DNA of 64,000 bases from Sandaracinaceae bacterium (GCA_040218145.1 JAVJQK010000007.1:1-64000); one strand, 5' to 3'; counted from the first letter of the stretch, positions 8,540 through 18,062 are shown. Program-made: numbers and translations. Notes: generated by a model from the letters alone, not told the origin.

Positions 8540-9811
8540 GGCGCCACAACGCGGGGGGCTCGCGCCCTGAAGCGCTTCGGTGAGGCGCCCCTCCAGCGAC
8601 TGCACGCGCGGGTCGGCGTCGACGCCCGAGACGCCGGGGCGCCGCGTCCCCAGTCCGAGGCGAGGCAGGGCCGCCGGCACACAGCCCTCCGTCAGGCCCC
8701 CCTCGGCGATCTCGATCAGACGCGCCGCGTGACTCTCGCCCGGTCGCGCGCTGTTGGGCCAGGTCAGGGTGCCCTCCGCGACGAGGTCCGGGCCGTGCAC
8801 CCAGGCCCAAGCGAGCCGGGTCTGGCCGCTGTGGGCCCAGCTGCCGGAGCCAAACCCGTACCGGAAGAGCGGCTCGATCCGGAAGCGACGGCGCAGCCCG
8901 CGCGGTGGCGACACGTGTCGGATCCCCACGCGCCGAAGGGACACCGCCTCCGCCAGGAAGAGCATCCACGCGGCCTCGCGCAGGTTGTCGAGCGGGACGT
9001 GGCCTGCCTGGAGAGTGATCGCGCTGGGCTGGGCGCGACGGTCGACGCTGCCGTCCACTCCGAGTGCCATCCCGCGGCAGCTCCGGGCCACGTGTGCGGC
9101 GCCGGTCGTGAGGTCGTAGGCGCGCACCTCGTCGCAGTACCGGTAGTGGCCGCGGCGCCCTCGGAGGACGAGCCAGCCGCGCTCGGGGCGGCGAAAAGAG
9201 GCCAGGGGCAAGGTGCCGCGACGGGGCACGCTGGCCGCTACACATCTTCCCCAGTACACCCATCGTTCTTCGGGAGAAACCCGATGGATCGCGCTCGCGC
9301 AGTCGCGCCCGCGGGCGCGAGCCGCGTCCGAATGCTCCTGCGCTTCGAACGCGGACTCTGCGCGGACACGCCATCCACGGGTCGCCGCTCCGCAGTCGCC
9401 GTCGCCTTCCGGACAGAGGAGCGCGCGCAGGGCGGGCGAGGCGGCGTCGAGCGCGAGAGGCGTCTGCATCTCGGGCGGGATCAGGAGATCTCGTCCACCG
9501 TCGAGCAGACCGAAGAGCCAGGTCCGACCGCCCTCGGCCCACCACGCGCGGAATGTCGGCAGCGACTCGAACCAGGGCCACTCGCCAGTCTCCCGAGCGA
9601 CCTCCAGGCAAGGCTCGTCCCCTACCCGCGCCCACTCCGCGCGCAGCGCTTCGAGGTCCGCGCCCACCTCGAGGCGACGATGGAAGGACCGGAGCGCGTC
9701 GGCCGCGCGGCGCGCTTCGCCAGACCCGGGGTCGCAAGGCTCGACCCAGCCCTGCGCCGCGCTCACGGCCGGGACCCACCAAACGAAGGCGATGAAGAGG
9801 AGGCAGCGCAT
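8516..9811 (-). CDS. Secreted protein of unknown function
   Basis: 431 residues beginning with a signal peptide (MRCLLFIAFVWWVPAVSAAQ). I do not recognise a domain. The mature protein has scattered pairs of cysteines (CDPG, CPEGDGDC, CASA, CVAA, YCDEV, SC), which suggests a disulfide-bonded periplasmic protein. It also has aromatic-rich Trp/Arg segments and a low-complexity Gly/Ala/Ser tail. The open frame has codon use like its neighbours. The stop lies inside the end of the convergent gene 8204-8539. Confidence 0.6.
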   Translation of the reverse strand: MRCLLFIAFVWWVPAVSAAQGWVEPCDPGSGEARRAADALRSFHRRLEVGADLEALRAEWARVGDEPCLEVARETGEWPWFESLPTFRAWWAEGGRTWLFGLLDGGRDLLIPPEMQTPLALDAASPALRALLCPEGDGDCGAATRGWRVRAESAFEAQEHSDAARARGRDCASAIHRVSPEERWVYWGRCVAASVPRRGTLPLASFRRPERGWLVLRGRRGHYRYCDEVRAYDLTTGAAHVARSCRGMALGVDGSVDRRAQPSAITLQAGHVPLDNLREAAWMLFLAEAVSLRRVGIRHVSPPRGLRRRFRIEPLFRYGFGSGSWAHSGQTRLAWAWVHGPDLVAEGTLTWPNSARPGESHAARLIEIAEGGLTEGCVPAALPRLGLGTRRPGVSGVDADPRVQSLEGRLTEALQGASPPRCGASAAGSGP

Positions 9812-9853
9812 CGCCTCCTCGACGCCTCGTCGGCGCAGAGGTTCCCGGGGGGA

Positions 9854-10288
9854 TCAGCGGCCGTAGTTGGCCGGGTCGACGACGGAGATGCAGAACGAGC
9901 GCTCGCCGCGCTCCTCGTCGACGATCTCCGCGATCACGTCGCCCTCGCCGCCGCCGGGCCCCTCGGTGGCCAGGACCTCGTTCGCGGCGAGGCAGATGAA
10001 GTCCTCGCTCACCCGGCACGAGGCGTCGGTCTCGCAGGGCTTCATGCAGGCGGTGAAGGTGAGGCGCGAGGGCTCGGGGCGGAACCGCACGCACACCGCG
10101 TCATCGGGGCAGGTGTCTGCGTCGCAGCCGAAGATCGTGCAGGCCCCGCTGGGCTGCGAGAGGTCGCACTGGCGGTCGCCGTTGATGGAGCAGTCGAAGG
10201 AATTGTTGCAGCCGTCGCCGATCTGCGGCGCGCAACCTACCGAGATCACGGCGAAGACGAGCAAGAGGAGGCGAAGCGGGGACCGCAT
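9854..10288 (-). CDS. Small cysteine-rich lipoprotein
   Basis: 144 residues from ATG 10288. Signal MRSPLRLLLLVFAVISVGC gives the lipid-modified Cys19. The mature part has about a dozen cysteines in a CNNSFDCS..RQCDL..ACTIFGCDADTCPDDAVC pattern. This resembles the EGF-like/'Cys-rich' lipoproteins of myxobacteria whose function is unknown. A -10-like TATGCT (minus strand, 10299-10304) lies 10 nt before the start. It is transcribed away from the lytic transglycosylase gene. Confidence 0.7.
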   Translation of the reverse strand: MRSPLRLLLLVFAVISVGCAPQIGDGCNNSFDCSINGDRQCDLSQPSGACTIFGCDADTCPDDAVCVRFRPEPSRLTFTACMKPCETDASCRVSEDFICLAANEVLATEGPGGGEGDVIAEIVDEERGERSFCISVVDPANYGR

Positions 10289-10332
10289 GGGCGGCGGAGC
10301 ATAGCCGAGGGGTCCGGTCGGGGCACGTGCGG

Positions 10333-10347
10333 TACAAAGGGCCTGTG
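10333..10347 (+). promoter_or_regulatory. -10-like hexamer next to an in-frame GTG
   Basis: TACAAA (10333-10338) lies exactly 6 nt before GTG 10345. That GTG is in frame with the transglycosylase gene, so transcription could begin on it (leaderless mRNA). No good -35 hexamer is visible. Confidence 0.3.
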
Positions 10348-10383
10348 GAATCTCCGCGGCCCGCGGCACGGTTCGTCCCGGCG

Positions 10384-12519
10384 ATGCGACTCGCGTCCGT
10401 CAGCCTCTGCGTCTGTCTCTGCCTCGCGAGTGAGGTCGCCGCGCAGGCCGATCCGTTCGAGCCGGTCGCGCCGCTCGTCCGACAGCGCGAAGACGCGCGG
10501 GCTCTCGCCGCGCTCGGGCGCCTCCCTCGGCCCGTCCGTGAGGGGCCGCGCGGTCGGTACCTGCGGGGGCGACTGCTCGAGCGACTCGGTCGGTGGGCGG
10601 ACGCCGCGGAGGCGTTTCCGGTCGGCGAGGCGTCGGCGGGGCTGCCGGAGTCGGTCCGGCGGGACGCGACGCGCCGCCGGGCCATCGCGCTCGCGCGGGC
10701 CGGCCGCTGCCTGGACGCCATCGCGCTCTTCGAGACCCTGGGCGACGAGCCGCTCGCACAGGCGCGGGCCGCCGAGTGTCGGCTCGCGGCCGGGCGCGAC
10801 GACGCGGTCGAGGCGCTGCGCGGCGTCGTGCGGCGGCGCGCGCCGGTGGTGGACCTCTTCGCCGCGCGCTTCGAGCTGGCCGAGGCGCTCGCGCGGACGG
10901 GCGAGGCGGCGGAGGCGCGGGAGGTGCTGACGGAGCTGGTCATCGACCGGGTCGAGCACCCGGAGGCGGGGCGGGCGTGGGCCGCGCTCGAGGCGCTGAC
11001 CGAAGGCGAGGTCGCGCTGAGCTTCGATCAACGCATGCGGCGCGCGGACCGGCTGATGGAGGTGCGCCGCTATGACGCCGCGCTGACGGAGCTCGACGCG
11101 GCCGGGCGCCCGCAGGCCCGCGCGGACCTCCGACGCTTCCTGCACCTGCGCGGCATGTCGCTCTATCAGACGCGCCGCCGCTACGAGGAGGCGGCCGAGG
11201 TGCTCGGCGAGAGCGCGCGGCTCGGCGGCGCGGACGCGGCGGACGACGAATTCCACGCGGCGCGGGCCCTCTCGCGCGCGGACCGGGATCGCGAGGCGGT
11301 CGCCGCCTATCGGCGCTTCGCGCGCCGTCACCGCGCCCACCGCCGCGCGGCCGAGGCGAGCTACCTCGCGGCGTGGCTCTCGCTCCGCCACGGCTTCCCG
11401 GGCGGCGAGCGGCAGATGAGCCGCTTCGTGCGGAGCGCCTTCGCGGATCGCGCGCCGCGCCTCGCCCGCGACGCGCGCTGGCAGCTCGCCCTGCGCGCCT
11501 TCGAGCGCGGTCAGCACCGCCGCGCGGCCGAGCTCTTCCAGCGCTACGCCGAGACGGACGCGCAGCCGCTCGTGCGCGGGCGTGGGCTCTACTGGGTCGG
11601 GCGCGCGCACCACGCGCGGGGCGACGAGCGCGCCGCCATCGCCGCTTATCGCGAGGCGCTCTACGTCGAGCCGCTCCACTGGTACGCGATGCTCGCGCGG
11701 CAGCGCCTGGTCGAGCTCGGGCAGGACGCGCCGCCGCCCTTCCCCGAGCCACCCGCGGAGACCGACGAAGCGGACGCCGCGGTGGCCTGGCCGGAGGACG
11801 TGGCGCTCTACGCCGCGCTCGGCCTGCGCGAGGACGCGCGCGACGCGCTCCGGGGTCGCGAGCGCGCGCTGCGCGAGGCGGGCGGGCTGCGCGCCCTCGT
11901 CGCTGCCTATCAGCGGCTCGGCGAGCCCTCGCGGCTGGTGCGCCTGGTCGGCGGGCCGTCCACCACGCGGCGTCGCCAGCGGCCTGGCCCGGGCGATCGC
12001 TGGCGATGGGACGCCGCGTACCCGCGGCCCTGGCCGGGCGCGGTCGGGGCCGCGTCGCGCGCGGCGGGGCTCTCGCCCGCGCACCTCTACGCCATCATGC
12101 GGCAGGAGAGCGGCTACGACCCGGACGCGGTGAGCTACGCCGACGCGATCGGCCTGATGCAGCTGATCCCGCCCACGGCCGAGCGGCTCGCCGAGGGCCT
12201 CGGGCTCGAGCTCGAGCGGGAGATGCTCTTCGACCCGGCCGTCAACGTGCGCCTCGGCGCGGCCTACGTCGGCGCCCTGGTCGAGCGCTTCGGGCTGCCG
12301 CTCGCGTTCGCCGCCTTCAACGCGGGCGAGCACCGCGTGGACGAGTGGCTCGAGGAGCAGGGCCGCACCGAGCTGGATCTCTTCGTCGAGCGCATGCCCT
12401 ATCAGCAGACCCGGAACTACGTGCGCCGCGTCACGACGCATTACGCACACTATCTCTACCTGGACGACCCCGACTCCGGCTGGCCCCTGACCCTGCCGAG
12501 CCACGTCGGCGACGAGTGA
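10384..12519 (+). CDS. Slt-type lytic transglycosylase
   Basis: 711 residues from ATG 10384, which starts a compact signal peptide (MRLASVSLCVCLCLASEVAAQ). An in-frame GTG at 10345, preceded by TACAAA, would add 13 residues. The long middle part is a superhelix of TPR-like alpha hairpins (Ala/Arg/Glu-rich repeats, ~30-540), as in Slt70. The C-terminal catalytic SLT domain has LYAIMRQESGYDPDAVS with the catalytic Glu (~580), then GLMQLIPPTA and AFNAGEHRV. The enzyme cleaves peptidoglycan glycan strands to 1,6-anhydro products in the periplasm, for wall turnover. Confidence 0.9.
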   Translation: MRLASVSLCVCLCLASEVAAQADPFEPVAPLVRQREDARALAALGRLPRPVREGPRGRYLRGRLLERLGRWADAAEAFPVGEASAGLPESVRRDATRRRAIALARAGRCLDAIALFETLGDEPLAQARAAECRLAAGRDDAVEALRGVVRRRAPVVDLFAARFELAEALARTGEAAEAREVLTELVIDRVEHPEAGRAWAALEALTEGEVALSFDQRMRRADRLMEVRRYDAALTELDAAGRPQARADLRRFLHLRGMSLYQTRRRYEEAAEVLGESARLGGADAADDEFHAARALSRADRDREAVAAYRRFARRHRAHRRAAEASYLAAWLSLRHGFPGGERQMSRFVRSAFADRAPRLARDARWQLALRAFERGQHRRAAELFQRYAETDAQPLVRGRGLYWVGRAHHARGDERAAIAAYREALYVEPLHWYAMLARQRLVELGQDAPPPFPEPPAETDEADAAVAWPEDVALYAALGLREDARDALRGRERALREAGGLRALVAAYQRLGEPSRLVRLVGGPSTTRRRQRPGPGDRWRWDAAYPRPWPGAVGAASRAAGLSPAHLYAIMRQESGYDPDAVSYADAIGLMQLIPPTAERLAEGLGLELEREMLFDPAVNVRLGAAYVGALVERFGLPLAFAAFNAGEHRVDEWLEEQGRTELDLFVERMPYQQTRNYVRRVTTHYAHYLYLDDPDSGWPLTLPSHVGDE

Positions 12520-12618
12520 CCCTCGGATCGCCGTTGCCGCGGCGTCCCCGGGGCTTACCCCTCTTCGTACCTGATGCGGCGCGACGCGGGGGGCGGCGCG
12601 CTCGACGGAGAGGCTCAC

Positions 12619-14568
12619 ATGAAGCGAGCTCGAATCACGCGAACACTTTCGCTGGCGCTCTGCTGCGCCTGCTTCCTCGCCGCCTGCAACGACGTCGAGG
12701 GGCCCGCTGGCGACGGGAACGCCTACCTCCTGCGCGTCGAGAACGTCGCGGGCCCCGTGTTCCCGACCGCGCTCTCGCCCGGCGTCTGGCTCGCCCACGA
12801 GGACGCCGACCCGCTCTTCACCGAGGGGGAGCGCGACCGGGGCGAAGGGCTCGAGGCGCTGGCCGAAGACGGCGATCCGAGCGCGCTGGCCGCGTCGCTC
12901 GACCCCGCGCTCTCGGGCCGCTTCGGCGACGCGCCGATCCGACCGGGCGAGTCGATCGAGGTCGTGGTCTTCCGCACGCCAGGCGCGTCACGGCTGAGCT
13001 TCGCCACGATGGTGGTCGAGTCCAACGACGTCTTCCTCGCGCCGAGCGGAGCCGGGATCGACCTGGCCGCCATCCGCGAGGAGACCGACGTCACCGACCA
13101 GCTCCAGCTCTGGAACGCGGGGACCGAAGACGACGAGGCGCCCGGCCTCGGGCCGCACCAGGCCCCGCGGCAGTCGGCTCCCGGAGCGGGCCCGGTCGAG
13201 GGGGTGATCCGACACTTCGAGTCGAGCACGCGTGCCCTGCCGCTCAGCTTCGACGTGGCGGAGATCCGGGTGACCGAGGCCGACGGCACCTACACGCTCA
13301 CGGTCGAGAACGTCTCGGCCGACCGCCGGAACTTCGTCACGCCGATCTCGCCCATCTTCTGGGCGCTCCACACCGAAGCGCACCGCGTCTACACGGAGGG
13401 CGAGCCGGCGCCGAGCGGCGCGCTCGCGGAGCTGGTGGAGATCGCCGACGCGCGGGCCCTGGTGCGGGCCGCGATGGAGGCGCCGGGCGTCTCGGCGGCG
13501 GGGGTCGCCAACCAGCGCGTGGGCACGGGCGACTTCGGGCTGGCTCGTCCCGGTGACGCGTTCGAGATCGTCGTCACCCCGGACGCGGAGCACCCGCGGC
13601 TGACCATCGCGACGATGCTGACCGCCACCAACGACGCGTTCCTGGGCTTCCCGGGCGAGGGCCTGCGGCTGCTGAACGAAGACGGAAGCCCGCGGAGCGC
13701 GGCCGAGGTGGAGCGCGACGCGCGGCGGAGCCTGGTGATCTGGGACGCGGGGACGGAGCTCAACGAGGTCCCCGCGGGCGGCTTCCACCAGGGCCCCGAG
13801 GGCTCGCTCGACGACCTCGACGACGACCCCGACCCCACCGTGCGGCGCTACGACGACTTCACCAACGACGTCGCGGGCCCCGGCGCGAACGGGCTCGTCG
13901 AGGTCACCATCCGGCACACCAGCGGGACGACCTTCGAGGTCAGCGTGGCCAACCGCTCCGACCGCATGCGCTTCCAGGCGCTCCTGACCCCGTTCGTGTG
14001 GATCGTGCACGACGAGACGGACGGCTTCTTCTCGGCCAACGGCCTCCAGTCGCCCGGGCTCGTGGAGCTCGGCGAGGACTGCCTGACCAACCTGCTCCAT
14101 CAGGAAGTGCAGATGATGGAGAGCGTGATCAGCTCGGGCGTGGCGAGCGTGCCCGACATGGGCACCGCGTCCGCGCCGATCTTCCCCGGCGAGAGCTTCA
14201 CGTTCGAGGTCACCGCGGACGCGGCGCATCGCTACTTCAACCTCGCGTCCATGCCCTATCCGTCCAACGACATGTTCGTCGCGCTCGAGCCGCCGGGCGT
14301 GGCGCTGCTCGACGAGGGCGGCGCCCCGCGCTCGAGCGCGGCCATCGCGTCCGACGTCCAGGCGCGGCTGTTCGCGTGGGACACGGGCACCGAGGCCAAC
14401 CAGGCGGGCGGCGGCGGCCGCGACAACGTGCCGCTCCAGAACAACGAGGGCCTCACCGACGTGGGCGCGTCGGAGGGCGACGGGAGGGTGCGCGCGCAGC
14501 CCGATCCCACGTTCCACTACCCCGCCCCGTCGGAGCTGGTGCGCGTGACCCTCACGCCCATGAACTGA
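12619..14568 (+). CDS. Lipoprotein with three spondin_N domains
   Basis: 649 residues from ATG 12619, with GGAGAGG 6 nt upstream. Lipobox LAAC precedes three tandem spondin_N-type domains at about residues 30-210, 215-430 and 435-645. Each has the pattern 'V.NVS...P..LSP..W..H......F..G', then '.RLSFATM...SNDVF', then 'L.LW.AGTE..E.P'. Domain 1 is the most canonical (VENVAGPVFPTALSPGVW) and domain 3 the most divergent. Bacterial spondin_N proteins are secreted and presumed adhesive or calcium-binding; none of this is shown here. Single gene, unlinked to neighbours. Confidence 0.85.
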   Translation: MKRARITRTLSLALCCACFLAACNDVEGPAGDGNAYLLRVENVAGPVFPTALSPGVWLAHEDADPLFTEGERDRGEGLEALAEDGDPSALAASLDPALSGRFGDAPIRPGESIEVVVFRTPGASRLSFATMVVESNDVFLAPSGAGIDLAAIREETDVTDQLQLWNAGTEDDEAPGLGPHQAPRQSAPGAGPVEGVIRHFESSTRALPLSFDVAEIRVTEADGTYTLTVENVSADRRNFVTPISPIFWALHTEAHRVYTEGEPAPSGALAELVEIADARALVRAAMEAPGVSAAGVANQRVGTGDFGLARPGDAFEIVVTPDAEHPRLTIATMLTATNDAFLGFPGEGLRLLNEDGSPRSAAEVERDARRSLVIWDAGTELNEVPAGGFHQGPEGSLDDLDDDPDPTVRRYDDFTNDVAGPGANGLVEVTIRHTSGTTFEVSVANRSDRMRFQALLTPFVWIVHDETDGFFSANGLQSPGLVELGEDCLTNLLHQEVQMMESVISSGVASVPDMGTASAPIFPGESFTFEVTADAAHRYFNLASMPYPSNDMFVALEPPGVALLDEGGAPRSSAAIASDVQARLFAWDTGTEANQAGGGGRDNVPLQNNEGLTDVGASEGDGRVRAQPDPTFHYPAPSELVRVTLTPMN

Positions 14569-14614
14569 TGTGAGGAACTGAGCGCGCGGCGGGGGAGCGC
14601 GCTAACCCTCCGGG

Positions 14615-15655
14615 GTGCGCCGCGTCACCCGCCGCTACGACGATCCGCTCGACCGCGTCTGGCTCACTGCGGCCGAGCGCGTCGGCCTGCGTGTGCGGCG
14701 GAGCGCGGACGCCTTCGCGTCGACCGACGGTCGCGGCACCCTGATCATCGGCAGCGCCGACACGCTCGACCCGGACGACTGCCTCGCGCAGATGATCTTC
14801 CACGAGCTCTGTCACTCGCTCGTGCAGGGGCCCGAGAGCTTCGCCCAGCCCGACTGGGGGCTCGACAACGAGGGCGCGCGCGATCTCGTCCGCGAGCACG
14901 CTTGCCTGCGCCTCCAGGCCTTCCTGTCGCGACGACACGGCTTGCGTGACGTGCTCGCGCCGACCACCGAGCACCGCGCGTTCTACGACGCGCTCGGCGA
15001 GGATCCTCTCGAGGGCGGCGACGCCTCGGTCACGCTCGCCCGCGCGGGCGTGTCCCGGGCCGAGCGCGATCCGTGGGGCCCCCACCTCGCTGCGGCGCTC
15101 GAGGCCAGCGCGGCGATCGCGAGCGTCGTGTCGGCGCACCTGCCCCGACCGCCGATCGGCGTGGTGCCGGACGACGCGCCGCCGGCCGCGCTGCCGCCGC
15201 TCTACGCGGACGTCCAGCCCGCCCTGCCCCGTCACCCGACGGGGCGCTTCGTGCACGCGGTCGCGACCCGCACCTGCGCCGACTGCGCGTGGAACGCGGA
15301 TGGCGTCTGCGCGGGCACCGATCTCGTCGACCCCGCGTGGCCCGCCTGCGAGCGCTTCGAGGCGTCGGTCGTGTGCGAGGACTGCGGCGCGTGCTGCCGC
15401 GAGGCCTATCACCAGCTCGAGCTCGCCCCGGACGACCCCTTCGTGGCGCGACACGCCGATCTCGTCGAGCGCGTCGACGGTCGTCTCGCCCTGCGCCGGG
15501 TCGACGGCCGCTGCCCGCCGCTCCGTGGCGACGGAACCGAGGCCGCGCCCTACCGTTGCGACGTGCACGCCGACCGGCCGCGCACCTGCCGCGACTTCAC
15601 CCGCGGCAGCGCCAACTGTCTCGAGGCGCGTCGCCGCGTGGGCCGTTCGATCTGA
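14615..15655 (+). CDS. HExxH metalloprotease-like / YkgJ cysteine-cluster fusion protein
   Basis: 346 residues from GTG 14615. The N-terminal ~170 residues contain a zinc-protease-like MIFHELCHSLVQG (HExxH at ~68), followed about 20 residues later by DNEGARDL, a possible third-ligand region. The C-terminal half begins with CADCAWNADGVC and then the YkgJ signature CEDCGACC (~255), ending with CDVHADRPRTCRDF. The YkgJ family (zinc- or iron-chelate binding) is cytoplasmic and of unknown role; there is no signal peptide here. The pairing of the two parts is unusual. Two further YkgJ-type genes occur at 62000 and 63107. Confidence 0.72.
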   Translation: MRRVTRRYDDPLDRVWLTAAERVGLRVRRSADAFASTDGRGTLIIGSADTLDPDDCLAQMIFHELCHSLVQGPESFAQPDWGLDNEGARDLVREHACLRLQAFLSRRHGLRDVLAPTTEHRAFYDALGEDPLEGGDASVTLARAGVSRAERDPWGPHLAAALEASAAIASVVSAHLPRPPIGVVPDDAPPAALPPLYADVQPALPRHPTGRFVHAVATRTCADCAWNADGVCAGTDLVDPAWPACERFEASVVCEDCGACCREAYHQLELAPDDPFVARHADLVERVDGRLALRRVDGRCPPLRGDGTEAAPYRCDVHADRPRTCRDFTRGSANCLEARRRVGRSI

Positions 15656-15659
15656 CGGG

Positions 15660-15687
15660 TTGTGCTCGACGACCCGTGATCTAGCAT
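15660..15687 (+). promoter_or_regulatory. Candidate promoter of the 15695 lipoprotein gene
   Basis: TTGTGC (15660-15665), a 16-nt spacer, then TAGCAT (15682-15687), only 7 nt before the ATG at 15695. This is sigma70-like and implies an almost leaderless transcript. Confidence 0.35.
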
Positions 15688-15694
15688 CGCCGCC

Positions 15695-16087
15695 ATGAAA
15701 CGAATCGTGCTGGCCTCGCTGCTTCTGTCCGTCGGCTGCGGCCACTACAATCTCGCGAAGCAGTTTCGCCGTCTGCACCCGGACTGTCGCGACGGAGACG
15801 TCGAGTCCATGCGCCGAGGGGACGAGGAGGTCTTCCTCTTGCGTGGGTGTGGCATCGAGGACACCGCTTACCGGGCCTGCGGTGGCAACCGCTGCGTGTT
15901 CCACTTCCAATCCGTCGTCTTGCGACGAGCCGCCTTCGCCACCAGTTGTCCCGAGGAGCAGCTCGTCGTGACGACGCTCTCACCCAACGAGATCGGCGTC
16001 GAGGGCTGCGGCGTGCGCGAGGTCTACCAGGCGAGCGTGGAGGGCTGGATCCCCCGGTCCGAGCCCGAGCGCGTCCCGGTCCGCTGA
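15695..16087 (+). CDS. Small lipoprotein of unknown function
   Basis: 130 residues. A short signal (MKRIVLASLLLSVGC) puts the lipidated Cys at residue 15. The mature part has six further cysteines, including CRDG, GCGIEDTAYRACGGNRC and CPEEQ. This GCG..D.AYR.C pattern recurs in short myxobacterial lipoproteins with no known role. It ends 4 nt before the convergent isopropylmalate-type dehydrogenase gene. Confidence 0.72.
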   Translation: MKRIVLASLLLSVGCGHYNLAKQFRRLHPDCRDGDVESMRRGDEEVFLLRGCGIEDTAYRACGGNRCVFHFQSVVLRRAAFATSCPEEQLVVTTLSPNEIGVEGCGVREVYQASVEGWIPRSEPERVPVR

Positions 16088-16091
16088 CCGC

Positions 16092-17159
16092 TCAGGCGAT
16101 CTGGGAGACGACCCACTCGCCGACGGCGCGGGTGCCGAGCTCGCCGCCGACGTCGGCGGTGCACTTGCCCTCGTCGATCGCGCGGCGGACGAGCTCCACC
16201 AGGCGCGCCTCTTCGTCGGGCCAGCCGAGGTGGGTCATCATCATGCCGATCGTGAGCACGGTCGCGAGCGGGTTGGCCTTGTCCTCGCCCGCGATGTCGG
16301 GCGCGGAGCCGTGCACGGGCTCGAACAGGCCGATGCGGCCGGGGTGCACGTTGGCGCTCGCGGCCATGCCGAGCCCGCCCTGCAGGGCGGCGCCGAGGTC
16401 GGTGACGATGTCGCCGAAGAGGTTGTTGGTCACGACGACGTCGAACTGGGACGGGTCGCGGATGAGGTTGAAGCAGAGGGCGTCGACGTACTGGTGCTTC
16501 GCCTCGATGCCCGGGTAGTCGGCGGCGACCTCGCGGAAGCAGCGCTGCCAGAGCTCGTGCGCGTGCTTCATCGCGTTGGACTTGTCGGCCATGTGCACGC
16601 GTCCGCGGCCGTGGGCCTTCGCGAAGTCGAAGGCGGCGCGGATCACGCGCTCGACGCCCTTGCGGGTGTTGATGTCCTCGTTGATCGCGACCTCGTCCGG
16701 CGTGCCCTTCTTGAACTGGCCGCCGACGTTCACGTAGATGCCCTCGGTGTTCTCGCGGAACACCACCATGTCGCAGTCCTTGGCGGACTTGCCCTTCAGC
16801 GGCATCAGGCGATCGCTGAGGCACTGGATCGGGCGGATGTTGCAGTAGAGGTCGAGCCCGAAGCGCAGCCCGAAGAGGATGTCGCGCGCGTAATCCAGGC
16901 TCGGAACGCGCGGGTCTCCGAGCGCGCCGAGCAGCACCGCGTCGCACGTCTCGCGGATGGTCTGCTGGTCCTCTTCCGGGAAGGTGGCGCCGTCCCGGAG
17001 AAAACGATCGGCGCCGAGGTCGAAATGTACCAGCTCGAACTGGTAGCCTCGCGCCTCGGCCAGGCGCTCGAGGAGCGCGACGCCGACGGAGACCACCTCT
17101 TTGCCGATGCCATCCCCTTCGATGACCGCGATGCGCTTCGAGTTCGACTGCTGCGACAT
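16092..17159 (-). CDS. leuB: 3-isopropylmalate dehydrogenase-family enzyme
   Basis: 355 residues from ATG 17159. It is a member of the isocitrate/isopropylmalate dehydrogenase family: VIEGDGIGKEV at the N-terminus, VVFRENTEGIYVNVGG (Arg for the substrate carboxylate), the catalytic Lys in MADKSNAMKH, then NLFGDIVTDLGAAL with metal-binding Asps and EPVHGSAPDIAG for NAD. The RENTEG form is also found in tartrate and homoisocitrate dehydrogenases, so leuB (leucine biosynthesis, oxidative decarboxylation of 3-isopropylmalate) is the likely but not the only reading. No other leu genes lie nearby. It is divergent from a PP2C phosphatase gene. Confidence 0.78.
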   Translation of the reverse strand: MSQQSNSKRIAVIEGDGIGKEVVSVGVALLERLAEARGYQFELVHFDLGADRFLRDGATFPEEDQQTIRETCDAVLLGALGDPRVPSLDYARDILFGLRFGLDLYCNIRPIQCLSDRLMPLKGKSAKDCDMVVFRENTEGIYVNVGGQFKKGTPDEVAINEDINTRKGVERVIRAAFDFAKAHGRGRVHMADKSNAMKHAHELWQRCFREVAADYPGIEAKHQYVDALCFNLIRDPSQFDVVVTNNLFGDIVTDLGAALQGGLGMAASANVHPGRIGLFEPVHGSAPDIAGEDKANPLATVLTIGMMMTHLGWPDEEARLVELVRRAIDEGKCTADVGGELGTRAVGEWVVSQIA

Positions 17160-17235
17160 GGCGGCGGAAGGTAGCACCCCTCCCGGAGACGGGTCGCGTG
17201 TTCAGGACGAATGTGCGATGGCGAGCACTGGCTTC

Positions 17236-17264
17236 TTGACACTGACGCGCGTTCACGGGAGCTT
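17236..17264 (+). promoter_or_regulatory. Candidate -35 region upstream of the PP2C gene
   Basis: A perfect TTGACA (17236-17241) lies in the spacer before the phosphatase gene. The expected -10 position (around 17259) is poor (GAGCTT), so only the -35 half is convincing. Confidence 0.25.
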
Positions 17265-17294
17265 TTCCGCTACGCGCATGCCCAGGCGCCGGCC

Positions 17295-18062
17295 ATGAAC
17301 ATCATCGCAGCAGGTTTGTCCGACGTCGGGCAGCAGCGGGAGCACAACGAGGACTCCTTCTGCATTTTGCCCGAGTACGACCTCTTCATCGTCGCCGATG
17401 GGATGGGGGGGCATCGTGCGGGCGATGTGGCGAGCAAGATGGCGACGCACACCATCGCGTCGTTCTTCCAGGCCACATCCAAAGAGGACGCCACCTGGCC
17501 GTTCCACTTCGACCCGCACCTGTCGGTCGAAGAGAACCGGCTCATCACCGGCATCAAGGTGGCCAACAAGCGGATCTTCGAGGCGTCGACGCGCTACCGG
17601 GAGGTCCACGGGATGGGCACCACGGTGGTCGGCGCGCTCTTCGCGCCCGAGCGGGGCCGCATGTACGTCGCGCACGTGGGCGACAGCCGCGCCTACCGGG
17701 TGCGGAACGGCGAGATCACCCAGCTGACGCGCGACCACTCGCTGCTGAACGACTACCTGCTCGTCATGCCCGACATGACGCAGGAGCAGCGCGACGAGCT
17801 GCCCAAGAACGTCATCACACGCGCCCTCGGCATGCAGGACTCGGTGGTGGTGGACCTGGTCCCGGAGCAGCCGCACGTCGATGACATCTACGTGCTCTGC
17901 AGCGACGGGCTCAGCGGCATGATGGGCGACGACGAGATCCGCGAGCTCGTCAGCGGCAACGCGGGCGACCTCGAGGCGGCCTCGCAGGCCCTGGTCGACC
18001 TGGCCAACGCGAACGGCGGCGAGGACAACGTCACCGTGGTCCTCCTCAAGATCACCGAGTAG
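17295..18062 (+). CDS. PP2C-type serine/threonine protein phosphatase
   Basis: 255 residues from ATG 17295. It has the metal-dependent PP2C motifs in order: [15 protein letters not shown] (metal Asp), [14 protein letters not shown] (~45), [21 protein letters not shown], and near the C-terminus [10 protein letters not shown] with [11 protein letters not shown]. It is soluble and cytoplasmic, like bacterial Stp/PrpC enzymes that reverse Hanks-type kinase signalling, which is abundant in myxobacteria. No kinase gene is adjacent. An in-frame upstream ATG (17211) lies within the promoter-like spacer and is rejected. Confidence 0.9.
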   Translation: MNIIAAGLSDVGQQREHNEDSFCILPEYDLFIVADGMGGHRAGDVASKMATHTIASFFQATSKEDATWPFHFDPHLSVEENRLITGIKVANKRIFEASTRYREVHGMGTTVVGALFAPERGRMYVAHVGDSRAYRVRNGEITQLTRDHSLLNDYLLVMPDMTQEQRDELPKNVITRALGMQDSVVVDLVPEQPHVDDIYVLCSDGLSGMMGDDEIRELVSGNAGDLEAASQALVDLANANGGEDNVTVVLLKITE

